Translations under genes and position numbers: made by a program
Shown here: piece by piece, positions 55,785-64,000 of the stretch
Numbering within the stretch: position 1 is the stretch's first letter
Layout of the letters: every line of letters begins with the position of its first letter
Source of the DNA: Paraglaciecola mesophila KMM 241
GTDB taxonomy: Bacteria > Pseudomonadota > Gammaproteobacteria > Enterobacterales > Alteromonadaceae
DNA length: 64,000 bases
Reading direction: 5' to 3'
NCBI RefSeq assembly: GCF_000315015.1
Contig: NZ_BAEP01000047.1
Coordinates: 124,001 to 188,000, forward strand
Notes under the pieces: model-generated
The model's input: the letters and a program-made list of their open reading frames with translations, nothing else
Databases searched by the model: none
Told to the model about the DNA's origin: nothing

Positions 55785-57155
55785 ATGAGTAAAGTTATTA
55801 ACCGCACTGCCATTACCAGTTGTGTTTTTGCGGCAAGCTTAATGATTGCCGGTTCAGCAAGCGCTGCCTTACCATTCTTTTCTAGTGATAATGAGCCTGT
55901 CACAAGCTTGGCTCCGATGCTGGAAAAGACCACCCCAGGGATCGTGACGATTTCGGTGGAAGGTACGCAGGTTTCGCGTCAGCAAGTGCCAGAAATGTTT
56001 CGTCGCTTCTTTGGTGGTAACGGCGAACAGGTACAAGAACGCCCGTTCAAAGGCTTGGGGTCGGGGGTTATTATTGACGCCGACAAAGGGTATGTCGTAA
56101 CCAATAATCATGTTGTTGAAAATGCAGATGAAATTACGGTTAAGTTAAACGACGGCCGCGAAGTTAAAGCGAAGAAGCTTGGCGCTGATGAGCAAAGTGA
56201 CATTGCGTTACTGAAAATCGAAACAGATAATCTCAACCTTACCGCCGTGCCGCTAGCAGATTCAGACAAAGTACGTGTTGGTGACTTTGTTGTGGCCATT
56301 GGTAATCCCTTTGGTTTAAGCCAAACTGTTACTTCAGGTATTGTAAGCGCGCTAGGCCGGTCAGGATTAAATATCGGCGGCTATGAGAACTTTATCCAAA
56401 CTGATGCCGCGATCAACAGAGGTAATTCTGGTGGTGCCTTGGTCAGTCTTAATGGTGAGCTTGTTGGTATTAACACTGCTATTTTTGGGCCTAATGGGGG
56501 TAACGTAGGCATCGGTTTTGCTATTCCCGCCAACATGATGAAAAGCCTAGTCGATCAAATCATCGAATTTGGCGAAGTCCGTCGTGGCTTGCTGGGTATT
56601 TTGGGTCAAGATGTTGACTCGGGTTTAGCGGAAGCCATGAATCTAGATGTGAGCCGCGGTGCGTTCGTTAGTGAAGTAAACGAAGGCTCAGCTGCTGATA
56701 AAGGGGGTATCCAAGCGGGTGACATCATTATTGAGATTGAAGGTCGTCCTGTGACAAGCTTCTTAGAGCTACGCGCTAAAATAGGTAGTAAAGGCGCGGG
56801 TACTAAGGTCAACCTTACGTTGCTACGTAAAGGTAAAGAGAAAGACGTTCAAGTGACTTTAGGTGATGCAACACAGAGCACAGTGGCCGCTAAAGAGATA
56901 CACCCAGCCTTAGAAGGCGCGACACTTACCAATGGTAAAACTAAGCAAGGTGTCGATGGCGTAGTTATTTCAGAACTTGTCGCTCGTTCGCCATCATCGC
57001 TGATTGGTCTACAGGACGGCGATGTGATTATCGGCGTAAACCGCCACAAAATTGATAATGTAGTCGATTTACGTAACGCGCTAGATGAAGCTAAGGGCGT
57101 AATTGCGCTTAATGTTAAGCGCGGTGTATCAACGCTTTACTTGGTAATTCGCTAG
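55785..57155 (+). CDS. degQ: Do-family periplasmic protease/chaperone DegQ
   Basis: 456 residues. Signal peptide about 1-27 (ending GSASAALP). Serine protease domain with catalytic His109 (TNNHVVENADE), Asp139 (QSDIALLKI) and Ser215 (NRGNSGGAL), then two PDZ domains (about 255-340 and 365-450). Degrades misfolded envelope proteins. Two PDZ domains and the short LA-loop (about 65-90, PEMFRRFFGGNGEQVQER) fit DegQ better than DegP. degS lies 102 nt downstream. Confidence 0.93.
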   Translation: MSKVINRTAITSCVFAASLMIAGSASAALPFFSSDNEPVTSLAPMLEKTTPGIVTISVEGTQVSRQQVPEMFRRFFGGNGEQVQERPFKGLGSGVIIDADKGYVVTNNHVVENADEITVKLNDGREVKAKKLGADEQSDIALLKIETDNLNLTAVPLADSDKVRVGDFVVAIGNPFGLSQTVTSGIVSALGRSGLNIGGYENFIQTDAAINRGNSGGALVSLNGELVGINTAIFGPNGGNVGIGFAIPANMMKSLVDQIIEFGEVRRGLLGILGQDVDSGLAEAMNLDVSRGAFVSEVNEGSAADKGGIQAGDIIIEIEGRPVTSFLELRAKIGSKGAGTKVNLTLLRKGKEKDVQVTLGDATQSTVAAKEIHPALEGATLTNGKTKQGVDGVVISELVARSPSSLIGLQDGDVIIGVNRHKIDNVVDLRNALDEAKGVIALNVKRGVSTLYLVIR

Positions 57156-57167
57156 TTTTACCAAATT

Positions 57168-57202
57168 AATAGCAGCCCAAACACTGGGCTGCTATTAACT
57201 TT
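57168..57202 (+). terminator. degQ terminator
   Basis: Perfect 12-bp stem (AATAGCAGCCCA with TGGGCTGCTATT) and a 5-nt loop, followed by AACTTTTT. It separates degQ from degS, so degS likely has its own promoter. Confidence 0.82.
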
Positions 57203-57257
57203 TTCCTTACAGTGTTATTCTTACCCTCTGATAAGTAAGCTTTTATTAGCAGGTCCC

Positions 57258-58319
57258 TTGAAAGATTCATTCACTTTTTTGCTTAAATCGGCTTTTGTCG
57301 GTGCCATCATCTCTGGGGTGATACTCCTTTTGGTGCCTGATCTGCGTCACGGTAGTAGTTTGAACTTGTCGATGTTCAACCCCACACGCCAGACGTCAGA
57401 CAAGCTTAGTTTTAACCATGCTGTTAATGTTTCTGGCCCCGCCGTAGTCAATATTTACAGTCAATCCATTGAAAGTGGCAGTATTTACAATCGCAGTCAG
57501 TCTGTTGAGCGCACAAGCTTAGGCTCAGGCGTTATCATGAGCGAAGACGGGTTGATATTGACGTGTCTGCACGTTATCGCTAATGCCAATAGTATCTTGG
57601 TGGGTTTGCAAGATGGTCGTCGCGCAGAAGCGCAAATCATCGGATATGACCCATATACTGATTTAGCCGTGCTAAAAGTTGCCGAAGATAATCTGCATGT
57701 TATTCCTCAATTAGACGATCCCGCTACCCGAGTAGGTGATTTAGTGCTGGCGATTGGAAATCCTTATAACTTGGGGCAAACCATCACTCAGGGAGTCGTT
57801 AGCCGAGTAGGGCGTAATGGTTTAGCCGCTTACTTTGATTTTATTCAGATGGATGCAGTGCTCAATGAAGGTAATTCAGGTGGCGCGTTAATTGATAGCA
57901 ACGGCTATTTGATCGGCATTAACAATGCTAACTTTAAAACGCTAGATAGCCAGCGCCGAGTAAAGGAAGTGGACGGCGTATCTTTCGCTATTCCTTATGG
58001 CTTAGCGAAAAAAGTCATGGATGAAATAGTAGCAAATGGCCGTGTCACTAGAGGTCAGCTCGGTGTTGGTGCAGCAGAGGTGTATGGCCGCTCTGGTATC
58101 CTTATCACTAGTGTCTCTCCCGGTAGTTCAGCAGACAAAGGCGGTATTCGCACAGATGATGTCATGCTCGCTATCAATGGTCAGCCAACGGACAGCGTGA
58201 CACAAACGCTGGACTTTATTGCTGAAACGAAACCAGGTACTGAACTGCAAGTTGAGGTGAGTCGTGGTGGGCAATTAGTTACGTTAACGGTAGTCGTTGC
58301 TGAACTGGGGGCCCAATAG
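57258..58319 (+). CDS. degS: Envelope-stress protease DegS
   Basis: 353 residues from TTG 57258 (AGG upstream; no earlier ATG in frame). Membrane anchor about 8-28, then a trypsin-like domain with His105 (CLHVIANANS), Asp135 (YTDLAVLKV) and Ser207 (NEGNSGGAL), and a single PDZ domain (about 255-345). DegS cleaves RseA when it senses unfolded porins, releasing sigma-E. One PDZ and a membrane anchor distinguish it from DegQ. Confidence 0.93.
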   Translation: MKDSFTFLLKSAFVGAIISGVILLLVPDLRHGSSLNLSMFNPTRQTSDKLSFNHAVNVSGPAVVNIYSQSIESGSIYNRSQSVERTSLGSGVIMSEDGLILTCLHVIANANSILVGLQDGRRAEAQIIGYDPYTDLAVLKVAEDNLHVIPQLDDPATRVGDLVLAIGNPYNLGQTITQGVVSRVGRNGLAAYFDFIQMDAVLNEGNSGGALIDSNGYLIGINNANFKTLDSQRRVKEVDGVSFAIPYGLAKKVMDEIVANGRVTRGQLGVGAAEVYGRSGILITSVSPGSSADKGGIRTDDVMLAINGQPTDSVTQTLDFIAETKPGTELQVEVSRGGQLVTLTVVVAELGAQ

Positions 58320-58361
58320 AGTGCGTGCTCAATAGAAGGTTGGGCCGAGAAGCGTTACAAA

Positions 58362-58397
58362 GCTTGGTTTTCGAAGAAATAACTGTGAAAACCAAGC
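58362..58397. terminator. Terminator between convergent degS and murA
   Basis: GCTTGGTTTTC and GAAAACCAAGC form an 11-bp stem with a 14-nt loop. T-tracts are short on both sides. Confidence 0.55.
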
Positions 58398-58410
58398 CTG
58401 TATGACTTTT

Positions 58411-59712
<1,302 letters not shown>

Positions 59713-59739
59713 TTAAAAACGTGAGTGCTGCCTAGCAAT

Positions 59740-59997
59740 TTATTGAGGCATGTTAAGCAGGCGTTCTCTCTTCCACTGTTTTTCTGAGAAGGTCTTAATG
59801 GAGATAGCATGCATAGTACCCTGAGCGATAATCTCACTTAATGGGGCATATACAAATTGCTGCTTCTTAACACGACTCATGTCGTCAAATTGATCGCTGA
59901 CCGCAATAATCTGAAAGTGCGAACCATCACCCGTCACATGGACTTCTGCTAAGCCAAGTTTTTCAATAAGTAATTGTTCTATTTCTGAATTTTGCAT
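59740..59997 (-). CDS. ibaG: BolA-family protein IbaG
   Basis: 85 residues, a class II KH-like fold; the region VTGDGSHFQIIAVSDQFDDMSRVKKQQFVYA is that of IbaG with the DGSHF motif and HAISIKTFSE at the end. IbaG binds monothiol glutaredoxins and iron-sulfur clusters and affects envelope stress. Between mlaB and murA, as is usual. Confidence 0.92.
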   Translation of the reverse strand: MQNSEIEQLLIEKLGLAEVHVTGDGSHFQIIAVSDQFDDMSRVKKQQFVYAPLSEIIAQGTMHAISIKTFSEKQWKRERLLNMPQ

Positions 59998-60024
59998 AGC
60001 TTTCCTAAAATTTAAATTAAGCGG

Positions 60025-60357
60025 TTATTGTAACGGTAAAAAGCCATCTACGTCGCTTATTTTGGCCAAATTTAATAATGTATCTGGGAGATTGAGTAAA
60101 CTAAACTCGATATCCTGCTTCTTGGCGTCTCGGATTAGATTAATTAACCACGCCAGACCAGCAGTATCAACTTGGGTTATTTTTTCTAAATTCAACACCA
60201 ATGGTTTGCTCGTGCGTTTCGCATTCGCAAGTTGTTGAAGGCTATCTGGCCAAAAGCTAGGGATGGTATCTCGATTCAAATTCCCTGAGAGTAAGAAACT
60301 CTCAGGGGAAGATGAGTCGTTCACAACCGTCAACTGTGATGAAGTTACATTATTCAC
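60025..60357 (-). CDS. mlaB: STAS-domain protein MlaB
   Basis: 110 residues, a single STAS domain with the conserved QVDTAGLAWLINLIRD signature (threonine/serine phosphorylation site region in STAS folds). MlaB binds the MlaF ATPase and stabilises the MlaFEDB complex. Abuts mlaC exactly (mlaC ends at 60358). Confidence 0.9.
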   Translation of the reverse strand: MNNVTSSQLTVVNDSSSPESFLLSGNLNRDTIPSFWPDSLQQLANAKRTSKPLVLNLEKITQVDTAGLAWLINLIRDAKKQDIEFSLLNLPDTLLNLAKISDVDGFLPLQ

Positions 60358-61026
60358 TTAGCTTTTCTCTTCTGAATGCTCGAGTGTAATAGGTTGGTTG
60401 ATTTTCTCTTTCATGATATCAATCACTTTTTGAATACCGTCTTGACGCAATATTGATTCGTACTCACTTTGCTTGCTGGATAACAGGCTAATTCCCTCTG
60501 CAACCATGTCGTAGGCCTTCCACTCATTGGTCTTAGTATTTTTACGTAACTTGAATGAAATCTTGATGTCTGGGCGTCCGTCTTCTTTAACCACTGCTCG
60601 CACTGTTGCTGTCTTGTCTTCAGGTTCATCGCGCAGCGGTTGAAAGACTACTTCTTGGCCATTGTAATAGGTTAACGCCAGTGCATAAGTAGTAATTAGG
60701 TATTGGCGAAATACTTGAATAAATTCAGGGATTTTGTCTTTAGGGACAGTTCTAAAATGCTTACCTAAAACCTTAAGCGCGGCAAAGTTGTAGTCAATAT
60801 ACGGCAGAAGATCCTGCTCAATGATGTCCCTTAGAATTTCTGGGTTTTTCTGTATATCAGCATGCTGATCTTTGATTCTGGCAAAGGTTTCTGATGCAAC
60901 GTCTTCTAATAATTTGTAAGGGTTAGTCTCTTCTGCAGTGGCAACACTGCTAAAAACTAAAATAAGTGCCGCACTAAATATTCGTGTTAGGTGTTTCATG
61001 AGGTATTTTAAGTCCAAAGTTATCAA
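60358..61026 (-). CDS. mlaC: Periplasmic phospholipid carrier MlaC
   Basis: 222 residues. Signal peptide about 1-30 (ending VATAEETNP; an upstream segment makes it longish, and ATG at about residue 10 is an alternative). Family marks: LLPYIDYNFAALKVLGKHFR, and the lipid-pocket region KISFKLRKNTKTNEWKAYDM. MlaC shuttles phospholipid between MlaA and MlaD. Confidence 0.93.
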   Translation of the reverse strand: MITLDLKYLMKHLTRIFSAALILVFSSVATAEETNPYKLLEDVASETFARIKDQHADIQKNPEILRDIIEQDLLPYIDYNFAALKVLGKHFRTVPKDKIPEFIQVFRQYLITTYALALTYYNGQEVVFQPLRDEPEDKTATVRAVVKEDGRPDIKISFKLRKNTKTNEWKAYDMVAEGISLLSSKQSEYESILRQDGIQKVIDIMKEKINQPITLEHSEEKS

Positions 61027-61030
61027 TTAA

Positions 61031-61495
61031 TTAGTCATTTTTACTGAATAGGAACTGGCCAATTAAGTCTTCTAAGACAAGGGCTGACTTGGTATCTGAA
61101 ATGTAGTCGCCTTCAGCGAGGTCTGCTATTCCATCAATACTAAATCCTGGCTGAAAGCCCACGTATTGCTCACCCAACAAACCCGAGGTTAGGATTGAAA
61201 CCGAGCTTGTTTCTGGAAACTTGTTATATTCCTGATAAATTTTTAATTCAACAACTGGCGTGTAGCCGTCTGGGTCGAGACTGATACTGTCTACTCTACC
61301 GACAGTAACACCACCGACTTTAACCGCTGAGCGAGCCTTGAGGCCGCCAATATTGTCAAATTTGGCATACAGGGTATATGTGTCTGTACCGCTTGACATG
61401 CCTTGGTTAACCACCTTAAGCGCAAGCAATAATCCTGCAGCTAAGGTCAATACCACAAACAGTCCAACCATGATTTCTGCTTTGCGTGACGACAT
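61031..61495 (-). CDS. mlaD: MCE-domain protein MlaD
   Basis: 154 residues. N-terminal membrane anchor (about 8-27), MCE domain (about 40-120, YAKFDNIGGLKARSAVKVGG, GLLGEQYVGFQPG). It forms the hexameric substrate ring of the Mla transporter. A little shorter than the 183-residue E. coli protein at the C-terminus. mlaC follows after 4 nt. Confidence 0.94.
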   Translation of the reverse strand: MSSRKAEIMVGLFVVLTLAAGLLLALKVVNQGMSSGTDTYTLYAKFDNIGGLKARSAVKVGGVTVGRVDSISLDPDGYTPVVELKIYQEYNKFPETSSVSILTSGLLGEQYVGFQPGFSIDGIADLAEGDYISDTKSALVLEDLIGQFLFSKND

Positions 61496-61508
61496 TACTT
61501 TTCTACTC

Positions 61509-62288
61509 CTACTCTATACCAAACATTAATGCAGTCAGGATAAAGTCGAGTCCCAGCACTGCTAAAGATGAAAATACCACGGTTTCTGTGGTGGCTTTGC
61601 TTATCCCTTCCGAGGTAGGAACCGCATCGTAACCCTTAAATATAGCTATCCAAGTAATCACAAAGGCAAATACGATGGTTTTGATGATGCCGTTTACGAC
61701 ATCTTCGCTCCAGTCGACACTCGATTGCATGATAGACCAATAACTACCTACATCGACGCCTAACCAGTCAACACCGACTAAATGACCACCGAGTATACCT
61801 ACTGCGCTGAAAATAAGAGCCAACATCGGCATTGAAATAATGCCAGCCCATAAACGCGGCGCAACTACGCGACGAAGTGGGTCTACGGCCATCATTTCTA
61901 AACTACTGAGTTGTTCGGTGGCTTTCATCAAGCCGATTTCTGCTGTTAAAGCAGAGCCAGCACGTCCAGCAAATAACAATGCTGTTACAACAGGACCTAA
62001 TTCGCGCAGCAATGATAGTGCGACCATGGGACCTAAGCTACCTTCGGCGCCATAGTCTACCAATATGGTATAGCCTTGCAGCGCCATAACCATGCCAATG
62101 AACAATCCTGATACCACAATGATTAACAGTGACTGAACACCAACCACGTAAATTTGTTTTATTGTTAATGGCGTGTTTTTGACAAATTGAGGTTTGGCAA
62201 TAATAGCTCCCATCAACATCAAAAAAGCACGCCCAAACGAACCGACTGTGTCGATTGTATTGCGTCCGATACTTGCCAACCACTGCAT
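61509..62288 (-). CDS. mlaE: Mla ABC transporter permease MlaE
   Basis: 259 residues, about five or six membrane helices. Contains the family core [35 protein letters not shown], the coupling helix for MlaF. It directly abuts mlaF (62289). Confidence 0.95.
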   Translation of the reverse strand: MQWLASIGRNTIDTVGSFGRAFLMLMGAIIAKPQFVKNTPLTIKQIYVVGVQSLLIIVVSGLFIGMVMALQGYTILVDYGAEGSLGPMVALSLLRELGPVVTALLFAGRAGSALTAEIGLMKATEQLSSLEMMAVDPLRRVVAPRLWAGIISMPMLALIFSAVGILGGHLVGVDWLGVDVGSYWSIMQSSVDWSEDVVNGIIKTIVFAFVITWIAIFKGYDAVPTSEGISKATTETVVFSSLAVLGLDFILTALMFGIE

Positions 62289-63086
62289 CTATTTGGCTCC
62301 TAGAAACGTTTGTTCAAGATCGTCAGCAGGATAATGAAAAGGCACCGGGCCGTCTGCGTGTCCTTTCAAAAACTGTTGTACAAGTGGCGAGTCGCTCTGC
62401 TTTATTTGTTCGGGAGTACCGCTACCGATCACTTTTTTCTCTGCCAATATATAGATGTAATCCGCTATCGTGAGTACTTCAGTGACATCATGGGTCACAA
62501 CCACACTAGTAAGTTGCAATGAGTCGTTTAACGCTTTTATTAATTTGACTAGCACACCCATCGAAATAGGATCCTGCCCAGCGAATGGCTCATCATACAT
62601 AATAAGTTCTGGGTCAAGGGCAATCGCGCGGGCCAATGCCGCTCGGCGCGCCATACCACCAGACAACTCCGCTGGCATTAAGTCTGCCGCGCCGCGCAGA
62701 CCCACCGCTTGCAGCTTCAATAGCACCAAAGTCTTAATCACTGACTCAGACAACTTAGTATGTTCACGTAGCGGAAATGCAATGTTATCGAATACTGTCA
62801 TATCGGTGAACAACGCACCGCTTTGAAACAACATGCTCATTTGACGCCTAACGGTGAACAAGCGATTTCGTTTCATGCTTTGAATAGACTCGCCCTTAAA
62901 GCGAATATCACCGCTGTCGGGTTTTAGTTGCCCGCCCATAAGGCGCAACATAGTGGTTTTACCAATACCACTTGGACCCATAATGGCGGTGGTTTTCCCT
63001 TTTACGATGCGCAAGGATATATCATCATAGATAATACGACCGCTTCGCGAGAAGGTCAGGTTGTCTATTTCTAGCAAATTTTCCAT
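62289..63086 (-). CDS. mlaF: Mla ABC transporter ATPase MlaF
   Basis: 265 residues from ATG 63086 (AGG 6 nt before); the frame is open to 63182 but the added part is unlike any MlaF. Walker A GPSGIGKTT, signature LSGGMARRAALARA, Walker B LIMYDEPFAGQDP and H-loop TSVVVTHDV. First gene of mlaFEDCB-ibaG-murA. Confidence 0.95.
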   Translation of the reverse strand: MENLLEIDNLTFSRSGRIIYDDISLRIVKGKTTAIMGPSGIGKTTMLRLMGGQLKPDSGDIRFKGESIQSMKRNRLFTVRRQMSMLFQSGALFTDMTVFDNIAFPLREHTKLSESVIKTLVLLKLQAVGLRGAADLMPAELSGGMARRAALARAIALDPELIMYDEPFAGQDPISMGVLVKLIKALNDSLQLTSVVVTHDVTEVLTIADYIYILAEKKVIGSGTPEQIKQSDSPLVQQFLKGHADGPVPFHYPADDLEQTFLGAK

Positions 63087-63406
63087 TAAGCCTGTTGTCT
63101 TCCTATCAGATGAACCAAATACTAATAATATAGGGTTGTGGTAATTGGTGACATTATATGTTTTTTCAAGGGCAAACCTCAAAACCTAAAAGTAACAAGT
63201 TATATTCGTATTTTTAGAACGTTATCTAGGCCGCTCAAACTATTAAACATAATGGTGTCAACTAACGTATTACTAAGATGACCTGATGAATGGTTTTTTC
63301 GTTCATTTTTAATTAGGTAGCGCTGGTTTATTTGTCACACAATGAATAGGCAAAGGCAGTGCTTTTTGCGACAATTAGATATTGGTATAAAAACAAGTGA
63401 GTTTTC
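63087..63406. other. 320-nt divergent region between mlaF and the antiporter gene
   Basis: AT-rich promoter region for both flanking genes. I see no gene, repeat or T-tailed hairpin. Confidence 0.65.
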
Positions 63407-64000
63407 GTGATAGTTGAAGCGTTATTATTTTTGTTGTGGTTAGTTGTATTAAGTTGGGGCGCAGATAGATTCGTATTCGGCTCATCTGCGTTAGCGAGAA
63501 ATATGGGTATTTCGCCCATGATTATCGGCTTAACCATAGTCGCTATGGGGTCTTCAGCGCCAGAAATCATGGTTTCTGCCACTGCATCGCTTAACGGCAA
63601 CACAGATACGGCCATAGGCAATGCGATAGGCTCTAATATCACTAACATCGCCTTAGTGCTGGGCTTAACCGCTTTACTGAAACCCTTGACGGTAGCCTCG
63701 ACGACGTTAAAACGTGAAATGCCGGTGATGCTCGGCGTGTCTCTGCTCGCCACTTACTTCTTGGCTGATTTATATTTGTCGCTGAATGAAGGCATAGTGC
63801 TGTTTATCTTATTCTTTTTTACCATAGGCGGTTTGGCGTGGATGTCATACCACATGGAAAAGGGCGACCCTTTAGAGCAAGAGACTCACGACGAAGTGCC
63901 AGATGGTGTGCCGACAAAAAGCGCGGTGATTTGGTTGTTAGTGGGTTTGGTTTTATTGCCGCTCAGTGCGCATTTCATGGTTGAATCAGCGGTCGAAATA
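63407..64000 (+). CDS. yrbG: Calcium/sodium antiporter, YrbG-like (3' end outside window)
   Basis: The first 198 codons of a CaCA-family exchanger. GTG at 63407 is preceded by AAGTGAG. The first alpha-repeat is plain: LTIVAMGSSAPEIMVSATAS and NAIGSNITNIALVLG, with the acidic and asparagine ligands that coordinate Ca2+ and Na+. It then has hydrophobic segments at about 100-120, 125-145 and after a charged loop (MEKGDPLEQETHDEVPDG). The second repeat is outside the window. YrbG next to mla genes is a conserved neighbour pair. Confidence 0.92.
   Translation, partial: MIVEALLFLLWLVVLSWGADRFVFGSSALARNMGISPMIIGLTIVAMGSSAPEIMVSATASLNGNTDTAIGNAIGSNITNIALVLGLTALLKPLTVASTTLKREMPVMLGVSLLATYFLADLYLSLNEGIVLFILFFFTIGGLAWMSYHMEKGDPLEQETHDEVPDGVPTKSAVIWLLVGLVLLPLSAHFMVESAVEI

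Noticed and set aside
63328-63753. Minus-strand frame of 141 codons
   Set aside because: Antisense to the Ca2+/Na+ antiporter whose CaCA motifs are clear.

Overview
The window looks like chromosomal DNA of a marine gammaproteobacterium of the Alteromonadales, probably near Paraglaciecola, Glaciecola or Alteromonas. This rests on gene order (argR/mdh divergent pair, degQ-degS, zapE, zapG, the mla operon, erpA beside a DUF6776 gene) and on an Oar-like TonB receptor and a DcaP-like porin. It is an inference from gene content, since no rRNA is present. I saw no tRNA, rRNA, CRISPR array, phage or insertion sequence.

Layout. 1-1758: 5' part of a 7TMR-DISM histidine kinase (minus). 1888-8252: sorbosone-dehydrogenase-like protein, parC, a secreted type-B carboxylesterase and a coupled M14-type deacylase/peptidase. 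8303-14575: Lrp regulator, mepM, tyrS, DUF2721, an unknown protein, a degenerate CbiB homologue and mtnN. 14848-24899: an acetate-utilisation block with a DcaP-like porin, a chemoreceptor remnant, acs, the CrbR response regulator, the CrbS symporter-fused hybrid kinase, and the DUF4212/VC_2705-type symporter pair. 25095-30835: a FIST sensor, a GGDEF-EAL gene split by an in-frame amber codon, a CNB-CBS-DUF294 protein and an epsilon-like exonuclease. 30985-35007: transglutaminase/TPR lipoprotein, 2OG-Fe(II) oxygenase, CNT nucleoside transporter, udk. 35371-41993: a membrane protein with a possible winged-helix tail, a PhnD-like binding protein, an Oar-like TonB receptor and an EEP-family secreted hydrolase. 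42109-52983: argR, mdh, DUF2726, small secreted and membrane proteins, an EF-hand protein, erpA, DUF6776, a ClC channel, hemJ, folE and a secreted nucleosidase. 53058-64000: YeeN-type YebC protein, zapE, zapG, degQ, degS, murA, ibaG, mlaBCDEF and the start of a Ca2+/Na+ antiporter.

How the genes work together. The clearest circuit is the acetate switch. CrbS/CrbR is a known regulator of acs, and a near-identical 21-bp element lies about 60-75 bp upstream of acs, the DUF4212-symporter operon and (less exactly) the porin, so outer-membrane entry, inner-membrane uptake and activation may be one regulon. A second possible circuit is marked by TGACCA half-sites upstream of udk/nucleoside transporter and on both sides of the PhnD-like/Oar intergenic region. 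It could link an outer-membrane receptor and secreted phosphodiesterase-like enzyme to nucleoside salvage, but this is inference. Envelope maintenance (mla, murA, degQ/S, mepM) and cell division (zapE, zapG) dominate the right end.
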